Counted from the stretch's first letter, positions 25,671-34,853 are shown. The stretch: 48,573 nucleotides of DNA from an uncultured Rhodospirillaceae bacterium (GCA_913020445.1 CAJWAR010000031.1:1-48573); one strand, 5' to 3'. Program-made: numbers and translations. Notes: generated from the sequence alone by a model not told the origin.

Positions 25671-25738
25671 TTTAATTAACCAATCACCTTAAATAAATTT
25701 ATCAAACAATAATCCGTAATCTTTAACCCATCTGGCCG

Positions 25739-26284
25739 CTAAAGCCAATCTTGTGGAAAGACGTCAGCTGCTACGGCATTACCCGTATAATAGTCCCACA
25801 ATTTACTAATATGTTTGGAACGGCTTGTTTTGGCTTCAATTTCCTGCATTTCGGCGTGGGATAGAGGTTTCACCGGACCCAACATCGCCGCCTTATACAT
25901 GGTTTCGGCATTTTCAACAAAATGAATGGCATCAATCATGCGGGCTTCAATACTTTCGGCCACAATAACCGCACCGTGGGCGCGCATTAAGGCACCGTTA
26001 TGATTCGCTAAAGTTTTTGCCAGATCGGCCTCCATCTTGGAGTCGATAATTTTTGCCGGCACGCCCTTCGCATCAACGACGATTAAATCATCGGGCGCCA
26101 CTTTGGCGCGGCTTTGGTCAAAGGCTTGGATTAGAAATTGATTAGATTCCGGCAGCTGGACGCTGACATGGCCGCTATAGCCCAAGATACCTAAATGGTT
26201 GAGCGTCCGGGTACAGATCGCGACAAAATTTCTAAGGCGCTGTTCGTCAACCTGGAGATCATCTTGGGAGGACACTTGATCCAT
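25739..26284 (-). CDS. Class II aldolase/adducin family protein, internally deleted
   Basis: This 181-residue frame keeps the N-terminal part of the class II aldolase fold (FVAICTRTLNHLGILGYSGHVSVQLPESNQFLI, DDLIVVDAKG) and the C-terminal part (GALMRAHGAVIVAESIEARMIDA, then MYKAAMLG). Between them, about 60 residues that normally hold the catalytic Glu and the HxH zinc ligands are missing: IIDSK runs directly into MEADLAKTLANHN. The intact relative at 26721 has this block. The deletion keeps the frame open, but metal binding should be lost, so this is probably a non-functional or repurposed gene. It sits downstream of nothing obvious and upstream of the MarR gene. Confidence 0.75.
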   Translation of the reverse strand: MDQVSSQDDLQVDEQRLRNFVAICTRTLNHLGILGYSGHVSVQLPESNQFLIQAFDQSRAKVAPDDLIVVDAKGVPAKIIDSKMEADLAKTLANHNGALMRAHGAVIVAESIEARMIDAIHFVENAETMYKAAMLGPVKPLSHAEMQEIEAKTSRSKHISKLWDYYTGNAVAADVFPQDWL

Positions 26285-26459
26285 TACTATTTTGCCTTTA
26301 ACCCGATGCGCTGAAATTACTTCGAAATCTTAGCATTTTTTCGACAAGATTTCCAAATTATCTGTTCATTTATCTATACAGCGAAATCGTATCGACGAGT
26401 GCCGGTCGCCCAGCTTTCACTTCTTTAATGGCGCGGCGAAGCGCATCGCCTTGGGCAGT

Positions 26460-26591
26460 GCTATCGCACCGGTTTTCTTTGCCTGGATTATCGATCAACA
26501 AGCAATGGTCTGGATTTTCTGGCTGCTGGCGATGTATACAATCGGCGGCGCTATAATTGTCTTTGAACAAAAACGTCTTGGCAAATATTAA
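26460..26591 (+). pseudogene. C-terminal remnant of a membrane transporter (possibly MFS)
   Basis: A plus-strand frame ending at TAA 26589-26591 reads AIAPVFFAWIIDQQAMVW then IFWLLAMYTIGGAIIVFE and QKRLGKY. It includes one strongly hydrophobic helix and a basic tail, like the end of a major facilitator transporter. Immediately upstream the same frame reads NGAAKRIALGS, which also fits such a protein, but no start or earlier helices can be found. The remainder of the 26285-26720 gap holds no other gene that I can support. Confidence 0.4.
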
Positions 26592-26720
26592 ATAACCAAA
26601 ATTTACTTAGATTTCTAATTGATTTGGATCATTGTAGCTTCAATTAATTTGTCGTAATTTGGATATAATTTAATAAATCTGCTATTTATTAGGATACAGA
26701 TCCGGGGGCCATTACAGACC

Positions 26721-27434
26721 ATGAACGCTAAAATCGAAGACCTGCTGGACGAATTGGTAATCGCCAACCACGTTCTCGCCAATGAAAATGTCGTTGATTC
26801 TTTTGGTCACGTAAGTGTCCGCAACCCGGATAATCCCAATCACTTTTTCATTTCCTGCTCACGCGCACCGGAGATTGTCTGCCGCGACGATTTGATGGAG
26901 TTTGATCTTGAGGGCAATAGTGTCGACGGCTCGACGCTCACGCCTTATGGCGAGCGGTTTATCCACGGCGCCATCATGGAAGCCCGGCCGGAAGTGCAAT
27001 CTGTCGTCCACAATCACTCGCTTTCGGTAATTCCATTCGGTGTCACCGGCACCCAGCTGCAACCGATCATTCATACCGGAGCGGTAATCGGCCAGAACAT
27101 TCCGATCTGGGACATTCATGACAATTTCGGCGACACTGATTTGCTGGTCCGTAATATGGAACAAGGCCGTGATTTGGCGCATAGATTAGGCGACAGCACC
27201 GTTATCCTGATGCGGGGACATGGCTGCTCTGTCACCGGACCAGATATTAAGGGCGCAACATTGTCTGCGGTTTATCTTCAGATTTCTGCTGCCCTGCAAA
27301 TTCAGTCAATGCAGCTCGGTAATGTTCGCTACCTCACGCCGGGTGAAACCGAGAAATGTACCGAGTTGTTCTTTAGCGGCCTTGCCATTGATCGTGTCTG
27401 GGAAAACCTGACGACGCGCATCAACCGGAAATAG
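26721..27434 (+). CDS. Class II aldolase/adducin family protein
   Basis: This 237-residue protein has the complete class II aldolase fold. It shows SFGHVSVRNPDNPNHFFIS, a catalytic Glu in PYGERFIHGAIM, zinc ligands in VVHNHSLSV (HNH) and a third His in MRGHGCSVTG. Such enzymes cleave or epimerise phosphorylated sugars, or decarboxylate aromatic acids such as 3-hydroxy-4-carboxylates. The gene stands alone on the plus strand, facing away from the deleted paralogue, with an AT-rich upstream region. The substrate cannot be read from the sequence; aromatic or hydroxy-acid catabolism is suggested by neighbours. Confidence 0.9.
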   Translation: MNAKIEDLLDELVIANHVLANENVVDSFGHVSVRNPDNPNHFFISCSRAPEIVCRDDLMEFDLEGNSVDGSTLTPYGERFIHGAIMEARPEVQSVVHNHSLSVIPFGVTGTQLQPIIHTGAVIGQNIPIWDIHDNFGDTDLLVRNMEQGRDLAHRLGDSTVILMRGHGCSVTGPDIKGATLSAVYLQISAALQIQSMQLGNVRYLTPGETEKCTELFFSGLAIDRVWENLTTRINRK

Positions 27435-27457
27435 GAATTTATTTAGTTTCCTTTTTC
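27433..27457 (+). terminator. Weak intrinsic terminator after the class II aldolase
   Basis: AGGAA at 27433-27437 can pair with TTCCT at 27448-27452, followed by TTTTT. The stem is only five base pairs, so this is a weak candidate. It lies directly at the stop codon between convergent genes. Confidence 0.3.
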
Positions 27458-27469
27458 CATATTGAATCT

Positions 27470-28144
27470 CTAATGCGCAGGTTCGCTTACCAGCGGCACA
27501 AAGGAGACCGGCAAGACCGCTTGTTCGGTCACTTTGCCCGCTTGATCCTTACATATTCGAATAAGATTTTGCGCTCCTTGGTTAAAACCGATTGGAATTA
27601 TCATGCGCCCGCCGCGATCGAGCTGATCAACCAAGGTAATGGGGATATCTTCTGCGGCAGCTGTCACCATAATAGCCTGAAAGGGCGCTTTATCCCGCCA
27701 ACCGTCGCGGCCCTGACCGGTAATCTGTTCGATATTTTTATAGCCCAGTTGATCAAGCCGTTCTGTTGCCGCAGCCGCCAGCTCGGGGACGACTTCAACG
27801 GAAAATATCCGCTCGGCAATTTCGGCCAACACGGCCGTCTGGTAGCCTGACCCGGTACCGATTTCCAACACCCGATCTGAGTCTTGAATATCCAAAAGAT
27901 CTGTCATTATTGCGACGACAGTTGGCTGCGATATCGTCTGGCCGTAGCCAATCGGCAGCGGACGATTGGCATAAGCCAGCGCCACATTTTCAGCGTTGAC
28001 AAAAACATGGCGCGGCACGTTCTCCAGCGCGGCCTTCACCTGCTCACTGAGCACGGCACGGCCGGTCCAGCGCGCCGCCGATTGCACACTCTCCTGAAGC
28101 TCTCTCATCAGCCGCTCGCTCATTTTTGCAAAAGATTTTTCCAT
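27470..28144 (-). CDS. pcm: Protein-L-isoaspartate O-methyltransferase
   Basis: This 224-residue SAM-dependent enzyme repairs isoaspartyl residues in damaged proteins. Family features are VPRHVFVNAENVALAYANRP followed by LPIGYGQTISQPTVVAIMTDLL, the SAM motif VLEIGTGSGYQTAVLAEIA and VTAAAEDIPITLVDQL. The length is typical. A second Met at residue 8 is also a possible start. It follows the ADP-ribosylglycohydrolase gene by four bases on the same strand, so the two are co-transcribed. Confidence 0.93.
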   Translation of the reverse strand: MEKSFAKMSERLMRELQESVQSAARWTGRAVLSEQVKAALENVPRHVFVNAENVALAYANRPLPIGYGQTISQPTVVAIMTDLLDIQDSDRVLEIGTGSGYQTAVLAEIAERIFSVEVVPELAAAATERLDQLGYKNIEQITGQGRDGWRDKAPFQAIMVTAAAEDIPITLVDQLDRGGRMIIPIGFNQGAQNLIRICKDQAGKVTEQAVLPVSFVPLVSEPAH

Positions 28145-28148
28145 CCAA

Positions 28149-28916
28149 TTACGATCCGATATGGATAAGAAAACGCTTCACCACAGCGTTCAATTCATCG
28201 TTAAGGTATCCCCGCGCCGTTGCCGCAATCTTTTCCGGCACACCGAAAATCGCTTCAGCAATACCGCCGGCAATACACGCAAGCGTATCACTGTCACCGC
28301 CAAGCGAGATCGCGTTGCGAACGGCATCCTCGTAATCTGTTGCTGCCAAGGCACAGATAATCGCCGTCGGCGCCGTGCCGGCACAGGAAACATCAAAAAT
28401 ATGGTTCGGGCGTATGTCATCTACCGACCGGCTGAGATCATAACCGAACCGTTTGGTGATCTCTTGGCGAATGCCGTTTACGCCGATACCCGACTTCGCC
28501 ATCATTGTTGTCAGAGCAACGGCTTGGGCGCCGGTAATGGCGTCAGGATGATTGTGTGTAACCGCTGCCTGGCGCTCAGCCAGCTCAAAAAGCTCGGCTT
28601 CGCTGCCGACAAAATAGGGCACGGCGCTGACCCGCATAGCCGCGCCGTTACCCCAGCTATTGTAGGGTCCCATGTTGGGCGTGCCGGCCCAGCGCTGAAA
28701 CATGGCGCCGTAGCCGCGATCCGGGTAACGGCGAGCATATAGGCGAAGATAGTCGGCAAAATCACCACCATCGAGCAGGCAATCAGCGACGGCAAAGGTG
28801 CAAACGGTATCGTCGGTGAAGTGACAGCCTTCACCAAAGAGAGGGAATTCCTTGGTTTTAATATTATGGTGTTCGTAGATCGAACCCACGATATCACCGG
28901 TTATTGCGCCAATCAT
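28149..28916 (-). CDS. ADP-ribosylglycohydrolase family protein
   Basis: This 255-residue protein is of the ADP-ribosyl-[dinitrogen reductase] hydrolase (DraG/ARH) type and removes ADP-ribose from proteins or small molecules using two magnesium ions. Metal ligands are visible in GAITGDIVGSIYE, in FTDDTVCT and in the C-terminal ISLGGDSDTLACIAGGIAEA. Family members of this size without extra domains are common outside nitrogen fixation, and no nif genes are present here. It is the first gene of a pair with pcm, suggesting a protein-repair or housekeeping context. Confidence 0.92.
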   Translation of the reverse strand: MIGAITGDIVGSIYEHHNIKTKEFPLFGEGCHFTDDTVCTFAVADCLLDGGDFADYLRLYARRYPDRGYGAMFQRWAGTPNMGPYNSWGNGAAMRVSAVPYFVGSEAELFELAERQAAVTHNHPDAITGAQAVALTTMMAKSGIGVNGIRQEITKRFGYDLSRSVDDIRPNHIFDVSCAGTAPTAIICALAATDYEDAVRNAISLGGDSDTLACIAGGIAEAIFGVPEKIAATARGYLNDELNAVVKRFLIHIGS

Positions 28917-28977
28917 TGCTCACCACCGCTCCAGCTTTTCCCTATTGAAAGCGTCGTAGCGAGTGTACCAGATTAGA

Positions 28978-30453
28978 TCAGCTTACCGCCCGTTTTTCCA
29001 AATCATCAAGCATGGTCCAGACCCGCTCGATATGGCTGTCTTTATCATAAGTGTTGAACAATGCTGACTGAGTCCGCATCGGATCACCGGTGTAATATTG
29101 CTCATAGAGACGTTGGCGTCCGGCAAAACTGGAAAGCGCGGCATCATACGCCAAACGCATCAGTTTGATCCGGCGCGGCGAATCAGCGTTAGCGGTCTGA
29201 AAGTATTTTTCAACATCTTCTTTGAGCTCGCCGGTCACTTCGGCGAAGGACGGCACCGCCACCAAACCGCCGGCGCCGAGCGTGGTAATGATCTCGCATT
29301 GGCGATTATAAAACTGCCAGAAGAAAGACTGCCAACATTGCAGCGTCCGCATGCCGCCAACCCAGGTGCCAAACTCGGTTTCATGCGCATCGGCCTCGGC
29401 GGCAACGCGGCATGTGCGGACGAATTCCGTCATCGAAATCATTTCGGCGAGCTTGACCTGGACCGGTAGATGCTGATCGATATTTGTCGCCCGGGCGATG
29501 GCAAAGGCCAGCGCCATCATAAACTCGGACTTGGAATGCGCCCGCACCACCGATTGCATTAGCATCGAATGGCCAACATAGGAACCCGGATTTACTTTGA
29601 GGTCAAAATCCGGATCGCGGTGAATAAAGACCCGCTCCCACGGCACCAATACGTCGTCGAAGATGACTAAACCATCTGATTCGTCATATTGCAGCGATAA
29701 GGGGTGATCCAGCATTGAGGGTGCATTGGTCTGCGCTGCCGGCGGCCGGCAAATAAATCTTAAACCCGGCGTCGACATTGGGATGGCAAAGCCAAAGGAG
29801 AAATCTGTCGTGTCGCGTGTTTCGTCGGTTGCCCAAGTCACAGCCGCCGGCATCACCAGCAATTCGTTAGCCATGGCACACAGCGTTGCCACCATGCGGG
29901 CGCCGCGGATGACAATTCCGGCGTCGGTTTCCTTAACGATTTGAGCGACAATATCCGAGGTCTCTAGATGGGCAGGTTTGGAGCGGTCAACCTGCGGATT
30001 TACCAGGACATGGGTCGTGACTGCATCGGTTTCCCGGACATGTTCATAAAAGTTTTGAATGTTCTCACTGCCGTCAAAAGCATCGCGTTTAAAAATATCC
30101 TTGGCCGCCGCGTAGGAGGCAATAATACAATTCTTATAGTCCGGGCTGCGGCCCATCATGCCGCAACTGGCATCCATCCATACTTTAATCGCCTCATTGC
30201 GGGCGACGATATCGTCGCGTGATCTTGGCTGAATATGGGTCATGCCGACTTTGTCACCCGTCGTCGGCGAAGTGTAGGTCATGATGTCCGTCAGTTCAGG
30301 ATCAGATTGCATCTCCATCAGCTCGGCCATGGTTTGGGCGGCACCGGCAAAGCGGGGATCTCCAGCGACATCTTTGATGCGCTCGCCTTCGATAGAGATA
30401 TCACGGTCTTCAGTGAGCGTGGCGAGGTATTCTTTGGCATTTTTAATCGGCAT
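28978..30453 (-). CDS. 4-hydroxyphenylacetate 3-hydroxylase family oxygenase (HpaB-like)
   Basis: This 491-residue protein is of the HpaB/PvcC flavin-dependent monooxygenase family, which hydroxylates phenolic substrates with reduced FAD from a partner reductase. Markers are the N-terminal YLATLTEDRDISIEGERI, HIQPRSRDDIVARNEA, SPDYKNCIIASYAA and the core IVIRGARMVATLCAMANELLV. DDVLVPWERVFIHRDPDF and the C-terminal ADSPRRIKLMRLAYDAALSSF follow. The frame continues upstream to 30501, but ATG 30453 has a good AGGAAGGA ribosome binding site. No HpaC reductase is seen nearby. Some relatives are dehydratases (4-hydroxybutyryl-CoA type), but those have Fe-S cysteines absent here. Confidence 0.88.
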   Translation of the reverse strand: MPIKNAKEYLATLTEDRDISIEGERIKDVAGDPRFAGAAQTMAELMEMQSDPELTDIMTYTSPTTGDKVGMTHIQPRSRDDIVARNEAIKVWMDASCGMMGRSPDYKNCIIASYAAAKDIFKRDAFDGSENIQNFYEHVRETDAVTTHVLVNPQVDRSKPAHLETSDIVAQIVKETDAGIVIRGARMVATLCAMANELLVMPAAVTWATDETRDTTDFSFGFAIPMSTPGLRFICRPPAAQTNAPSMLDHPLSLQYDESDGLVIFDDVLVPWERVFIHRDPDFDLKVNPGSYVGHSMLMQSVVRAHSKSEFMMALAFAIARATNIDQHLPVQVKLAEMISMTEFVRTCRVAAEADAHETEFGTWVGGMRTLQCWQSFFWQFYNRQCEIITTLGAGGLVAVPSFAEVTGELKEDVEKYFQTANADSPRRIKLMRLAYDAALSSFAGRQRLYEQYYTGDPMRTQSALFNTYDKDSHIERVWTMLDDLEKRAVS

Positions 30454-30639
30454 GATAAATGTCCTTCCTGAGAGAATTTTTTTTAATTTGTTTAATTCCA
30501 ATACTACAGCGACGGCGAGTCATCGCTATAGGAAAAATGAAGTTTTCACTCTATGAAATCTTGGGGTTATGATGTCGTTCTTGGCGAACGGAATTGAACC
30601 GGCTATCGTGAGAAAAATAATTAGTAATGCGGGTAAATC

Positions 30640-31587
30640 ATGGGTAAAAAAATAGCCGTCCATATCAGTGCCTTCAATTCCGATAAATACCAGGAGCAAA
30701 TCACCAAGCTATTTCCTGATTTGGAAATCTCGGTCAGCAAAGGCCGGGATCGTCATGAAGGGTCCTTTGACTGCGATATTCTCATCGGCTTTGGCCTGGG
30801 CTTCAGCGATGAAATTTTTCAGCGCAATAAGAATCTGAAATTCGTGCAGGCCCTGGGCACCGGTGTCGACGGCATTGACAATCGGCCTGACTTTGACCGC
30901 AGTACTCCGGTGGCATCAATGCGCGGCATTCATGGGCCACAAATGTCCGAACTCGCGTTTATGATGATGCTATCGCTTAGTCGAAATTTTCCTAAAACTC
31001 TTGAGAACCAGAAAAATCATTTGTGGGACCGCTGGCCGCCGCTAGTGCTCTATGAAAAAACCATCGGACTGTTGGGCGTAGGATTGATTGCTGAGGTTTT
31101 GGCCAAACGCTGCAAGGCCTTCGATATGAAAGTCGTCGGTATCTCGGGCACATTGCGCGACGTTGAATACATCGATGAAATGCGGAGCCGTGATGATCTG
31201 CTTTCAGCCGTCAGCGACCTTGACTATTTGATCGTATTGGCGCCACTGACGCCCGAAAACGAAAATTTGGTCGATGCCGCCGTTCTCAACGCCATGAAAC
31301 CCTCTGCCTATTTAATCAATATCGCCCGGGGCGGTGTTGTTGATGATGAGGCGATTATCGAGGCGCTCAATTCAGGCAGCATTGCCGGCGCCGGGCTTGA
31401 TGCTTTTGAGCAAGAACCACTGCCGCCTGATCATCCGTTTTGGGATGTCGAGAACCTGATCATCACACCGCATATGGCCGGCATGAGCGAGGCCTATGTC
31501 CGCCAAGCCATGCCGATTATTGAAACCAACCTCCGCGCCTATATCGAAGGTAAACCCGAAGACATGGTCAATCTGGTGGAACTTTAG
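30640..31587 (+). CDS. D-2-hydroxyacid dehydrogenase family protein
   Basis: This 315-residue NAD(P)-dependent enzyme interconverts 2-keto and D-2-hydroxy acids. It has GLLGVGLIAEVLAKRC as the nucleotide-binding GxGxxxxxxA region and a catalytic Arg in NIARGGVVDDEAI. A Glu lies in FEQEPLPPDHPFW and the catalytic His in ITPHMAGMSE. The upstream segment MRGIHGPQMSELAFMMMLSLSR is also typical. It is divergent from the HpaB-like gene, with 186 bases between the two starts, and is followed after 15 bases by a small methyltransferase gene. The natural substrate is unknown. Confidence 0.92.
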   Translation: MGKKIAVHISAFNSDKYQEQITKLFPDLEISVSKGRDRHEGSFDCDILIGFGLGFSDEIFQRNKNLKFVQALGTGVDGIDNRPDFDRSTPVASMRGIHGPQMSELAFMMMLSLSRNFPKTLENQKNHLWDRWPPLVLYEKTIGLLGVGLIAEVLAKRCKAFDMKVVGISGTLRDVEYIDEMRSRDDLLSAVSDLDYLIVLAPLTPENENLVDAAVLNAMKPSAYLINIARGGVVDDEAIIEALNSGSIAGAGLDAFEQEPLPPDHPFWDVENLIITPHMAGMSEAYVRQAMPIIETNLRAYIEGKPEDMVNLVEL

Positions 31588-31602
31588 CTTGGCGATAATT
31601 TC

Positions 31603-32115
31603 ATGAAACTTCACATCGGCGGCATAGAACAGCAGCAAGGCTGGACTATTTTAAATATTTTGGGCGGGCCGGATGTCGATTATGTTGGGTCCTGCACCGA
31701 TTTATCGCAGTTTCCAAATGAATCGATTGAAGAAATTTACGCCTCACACGTCTTTGAACATCTCGGCCACAGGGATGAATTGCCGCAAGCTCTCGGCGAG
31801 TGCTACCGGGCATTGGCACCTGACGGGCAGTTAAAAATCAGCGTGCCTGATCTCAGAGTATTGGCAACTTTTTTTGCGCAAGATACGCTTTCGGTCAATC
31901 AACGCTACGAGCTTATGCTGATGATGTTTGGTGGCCAGCAGGATGATTTTGATTTTCACAAAACCGGGCTGTTCGAAGAACTGTTGAACAAATATCTCAA
32001 TCACGTAGGTTTTGAAAAAATCCAAAAAGTTGATGAATTTAACCTGTTTGATGATTCGAGCTCAATGCGGCTGGGTGATGTCTTAATCAGCCTCAATCTG
32101 ATCGCTACAAAATAA
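31603..32115 (+). CDS. Small SAM-dependent methyltransferase-like protein
   Basis: This 170-residue protein is of the class I methyltransferase type used with surface sugar or natural product genes. It opens MKLHIGGIEQQQGW, where the usual motif I is replaced by the short HIGG start. Then come IEEIYASHVFEHLGHRDELP, LGECYRALAPDGQLKISVPDL and DDFDFHKTGLFEELL. The E-HL/F pattern followed by LxPGGxLxISVPD is typical. It lies directly after the dehydrogenase gene but may functionally belong with the TPR-glycosyltransferase facing it seven bases away. Catalytic activity is uncertain because motif I is truncated. Confidence 0.75.
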   Translation: MKLHIGGIEQQQGWTILNILGGPDVDYVGSCTDLSQFPNESIEEIYASHVFEHLGHRDELPQALGECYRALAPDGQLKISVPDLRVLATFFAQDTLSVNQRYELMLMMFGGQQDDFDFHKTGLFEELLNKYLNHVGFEKIQKVDEFNLFDDSSSMRLGDVLISLNLIATK

Positions 32116-32122
32116 GGGCCTC

Positions 32123-33940
32123 TTAAGGCGCCAGCTCTGCCAAAAGCGTAAACCAAAACCTCTCACCGCCATAGCAGCGCTCATACCATGCAAAGGCTTC
32201 CTCAGTGATTGCTTCAGCAATTGCAGGATGGGCCAATAAAAAATTAGCGGTCGCAATCATTTCCGGCACGTTAGTGAAAGGCGCATAGTGGACATAGGGG
32301 ACAAAATAATCCTGTAATTGATCGAAGTCTTGCTGCAGCAGAACCGCCTTGGCGGCAATGGTCTCAAATATCCGTAAATTCAAAGCATGATCACTGGATG
32401 ATACCAAGCCGTTGTTAAAGACGATTTTGCTGCGCATGTGCAAATCGAAATACTCATCGAAACGAATGCTGTTGGCCAAGGATTGTTCGGTGAACTTCAT
32501 GGTTAATTCGATGCCCGCGTCTTTCATATGCGCGCACCACATATCCCGGTAGCGCTTGCGCGCACCAATAAAAATGGCATCGATGTCGCGCTCAGCTGTC
32601 TCGGCAGAGCTATACAAATCCAGATCGATCGGAATGCCCGGATAGACCATCACCGGGCAAAAACTCCGTGCTTCATCCAGATAAGGGTTTTCGTTCATCG
32701 CCACGATGAGATCCGAGACTTCGGCCCAATAGGCGGCGTAGTTCTCCAGCGGCGGATTGATATCAATCACCAGGGTCGCCAGCTTAAAGCCAAATTCCTG
32801 CTTTAAGGCCCGTAATTCATCCCGCGGGATCGACTGTAATCCGCCCATAAAATTGCCTTCAAACAGAACAATGTCGGGACGTTGGCGATCAATATGATCA
32901 CGCAAAGCGGCAATGCCGGAGGCGAGAGTTTGATCTGATCGAGGCTCGGCCAACTGATGGCCTTCAGTATGAAATTTGTCTGAATGATGAAACTCGAAAT
33001 TGGTCAAAACGGCTGCGCCCGTGCCAGCCAAATAAAATGATATTTCATATTTATCCCAGTCGGGACTGCATTTAATGTATTTTGGCGTGACGAGCAAAAC
33101 CGCCTGATCACGCTGTGCCGGATTCGCTTGATAACTGTCCGACAATGCCGGTTCAGGCGTTTTCCGTTGGCGCCATTTATCAAGCGCGCCCGAATACTTT
33201 TGGCGCAGTTCTTCTGCCGGAATGGTTTGTTGACCGTCGAACCCCAGTAATATTTTCAAGTCATCTATCGTTTCTGCTAAAGCGTTGTAATAAGCAATTA
33301 CGGATTTGACATCGATATCGAAACCTTGAAATTCGCCGAACCGGCTGGTGCGTCCAAACGCAAAAGGAAACTGGCTGATCGCTTTACCAAGTATAAACTG
33401 GGCTTTTTCGAGATCACCAGAATTGGCAAAGGCTGCACCGAGATAATAATGGGCCTGCACATTCCACGGATTTATTTCGAGTGCAGTTAGCAACGGTTCA
33501 ACCGCCGCCGCAAATTTTTTGCGATTGATAAGATCAATCCCTTTCACCATTTCATCATAGCTGCGCCAGACCACATTATCGCGATCTTTCAGCAGCAGGG
33601 TCTTGTTTTGCAAGATGCTTTGGACTGATCGCTCGGGATCAAATTCAAGCGCCGGATAGATACCAAAATTGGCGCCGCCGTTGTCCGCAGTTTCAAATAT
33701 TTTCGGCAATCTTTTCTTGGCCAGTTCCAGCGTTTCGATCGCGTTAACGCCATCACCCAAATCGATAAAAGCGCGGGCCAAAAAATAATAGGCATCCGGA
33801 TTGGCTTTTTGCCACTTGAGCGCCTGCTCAAAAGCAATAATCGCAACTTCCGGATTACCATCAGCCAATGCCGCATAGCCGGCAGCGACCAAGTCTTGGC
33901 TGTTACGCGCTTGTGATAGTCTCACTTCGGTTTGAACCAT
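32123..33940 (-). CDS. TPR-repeat protein with C-terminal glycosyltransferase domain
   Basis: This 605-residue protein has N-terminal tetratricopeptide repeats (GYAALADGNPEVAIIAFEQALKW-like units and NPWNVQAHYYLGAAFANSGDL) over about 180 residues. The second half has features of a CgeB-like or group 1 glycosyltransferase: RPDIVLFEGNFMGG, DIDAIFIGARKRYRDMW, ALNLRIFETIAAKAVLLQQDFDQL and VPYVHYAPF. The sugar donor site is in the C-terminal Rossmann half. It lies two bases after the DMT transporter and may modify a secreted or surface molecule. The fusion of TPR and glycosyltransferase is common in protein glycosylation systems, but the target here is unknown. Confidence 0.8.
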   Translation of the reverse strand: MVQTEVRLSQARNSQDLVAAGYAALADGNPEVAIIAFEQALKWQKANPDAYYFLARAFIDLGDGVNAIETLELAKKRLPKIFETADNGGANFGIYPALEFDPERSVQSILQNKTLLLKDRDNVVWRSYDEMVKGIDLINRKKFAAAVEPLLTALEINPWNVQAHYYLGAAFANSGDLEKAQFILGKAISQFPFAFGRTSRFGEFQGFDIDVKSVIAYYNALAETIDDLKILLGFDGQQTIPAEELRQKYSGALDKWRQRKTPEPALSDSYQANPAQRDQAVLLVTPKYIKCSPDWDKYEISFYLAGTGAAVLTNFEFHHSDKFHTEGHQLAEPRSDQTLASGIAALRDHIDRQRPDIVLFEGNFMGGLQSIPRDELRALKQEFGFKLATLVIDINPPLENYAAYWAEVSDLIVAMNENPYLDEARSFCPVMVYPGIPIDLDLYSSAETAERDIDAIFIGARKRYRDMWCAHMKDAGIELTMKFTEQSLANSIRFDEYFDLHMRSKIVFNNGLVSSSDHALNLRIFETIAAKAVLLQQDFDQLQDYFVPYVHYAPFTNVPEMIATANFLLAHPAIAEAITEEAFAWYERCYGGERFWFTLLAELAP

Positions 33941-33942
33941 TT

Positions 33943-34839
33943 TTATATGTTAGCAGGTGTCGGCTTTGCTGATCTAGCCATGGCTTCCCGGTGCGCGACA
34001 TAAGAGGTCGCCGAGATAATCAAAAAGCCGCCGATCCAGGTAAAAATATCAGGCACTTCGGCAAAGAACAAAAAGCCGAATAGCGCGCCCCAGATCAGGC
34101 GCGTGAAATTGACCGGCTCCAAGGCGCTGACATCGGCGAGGCGCAGGGACCGCATTAAGGCGTAATGGGCTAGGCTCAACATTGCACCGATCAGGATCAA
34201 CCAGGGATAATGTTCGAGCGCCGGCCATTGCCAGACAAACACCGCCGCCGCGAGTGTAATCGGGATCATAAATAATGTTAGATACAACACGCAAGTGGTC
34301 GAGCTGTCGGTGGCAATCAGCGATTTGGCGAACAATCGTTGGGCGGCGCTGGCAACGACGGTTATCATTACCAGCCAAACGCCGAGGCCGACTTCTTCAA
34401 ATCCCGGCCGGATGACGACTAAGGCACCGGCAGCACCCAAGCCCAAAGCAAACCACCGCCGGGGACCCATATGTTCTTTCAAAACAATGACCGCGCCGAC
34501 GCTGACACATAAGGGTGCTACCAGATTGAGCGCCGAGGCATCCGCCAGGGTCAGCAATGTCAGCGCCATAAACCAGGCGAGAATGGCCGCGCCATTGAAA
34601 CAGCCGCGGTAAAAATGGTGATTCACCCGCGCTGTCTTAAAGACCCCGAAACCAAGCTTAAACACCGTCGGGAGAAAAAACAGAAAACCAAAAAAGGTGC
34701 CGAAAAAAGTAATTTCGAGCGGGTGCAGATGCTCCGCCATTTGACGGACAAAGACCCACATGATCGCTAGAATCCCGGAAGACGCTGCAGCCCACAGAAC
34801 CGCGATAAAGCCTTGCAGGGAAAGCAGTTTAGCAAGCAC
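33943..34839 (-). CDS. EamA/DMT superfamily transporter
   Basis: This 298-residue protein has about ten hydrophobic helices in two EamA halves. Examples are FIAVLWAAASSGILAIMWVFV, HPLEITFFGTFFGFLFFLPTVF, ADASALNLVAPLCVSVGAVIVLKE with RRWFALGLGAAGALVVIRPGF, and SALEPVNFTRLIWGALFGFLFFAEVP. This is the pattern of drug/metabolite exporters. It begins at a GTG and lies 14 bases after the reductive-dehalogenase-like gene on the same strand. It may export the product or substrate of that operon, or a nucleotide sugar or amino acid; specificity cannot be read from the sequence. Confidence 0.9.
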   Translation of the reverse strand: MLAKLLSLQGFIAVLWAAASSGILAIMWVFVRQMAEHLHPLEITFFGTFFGFLFFLPTVFKLGFGVFKTARVNHHFYRGCFNGAAILAWFMALTLLTLADASALNLVAPLCVSVGAVIVLKEHMGPRRWFALGLGAAGALVVIRPGFEEVGLGVWLVMITVVASAAQRLFAKSLIATDSSTTCVLYLTLFMIPITLAAAVFVWQWPALEHYPWLILIGAMLSLAHYALMRSLRLADVSALEPVNFTRLIWGALFGFLFFAEVPDIFTWIGGFLIISATSYVAHREAMARSAKPTPANI

Positions 34840-34853
34840 TTAAGCTGAAACCG

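Noticed and set aside
26370..26570. Minus-strand 66-residue open frame
   Set aside because: It is antisense to the clear transporter-tail frame on the plus strand and has no protein-like features.
28149..28916. DraG-type nitrogenase regulation
   Set aside because: No nitrogen-fixation gene is present and the hydrolase family is widespread; the link to pcm suggests a general role.
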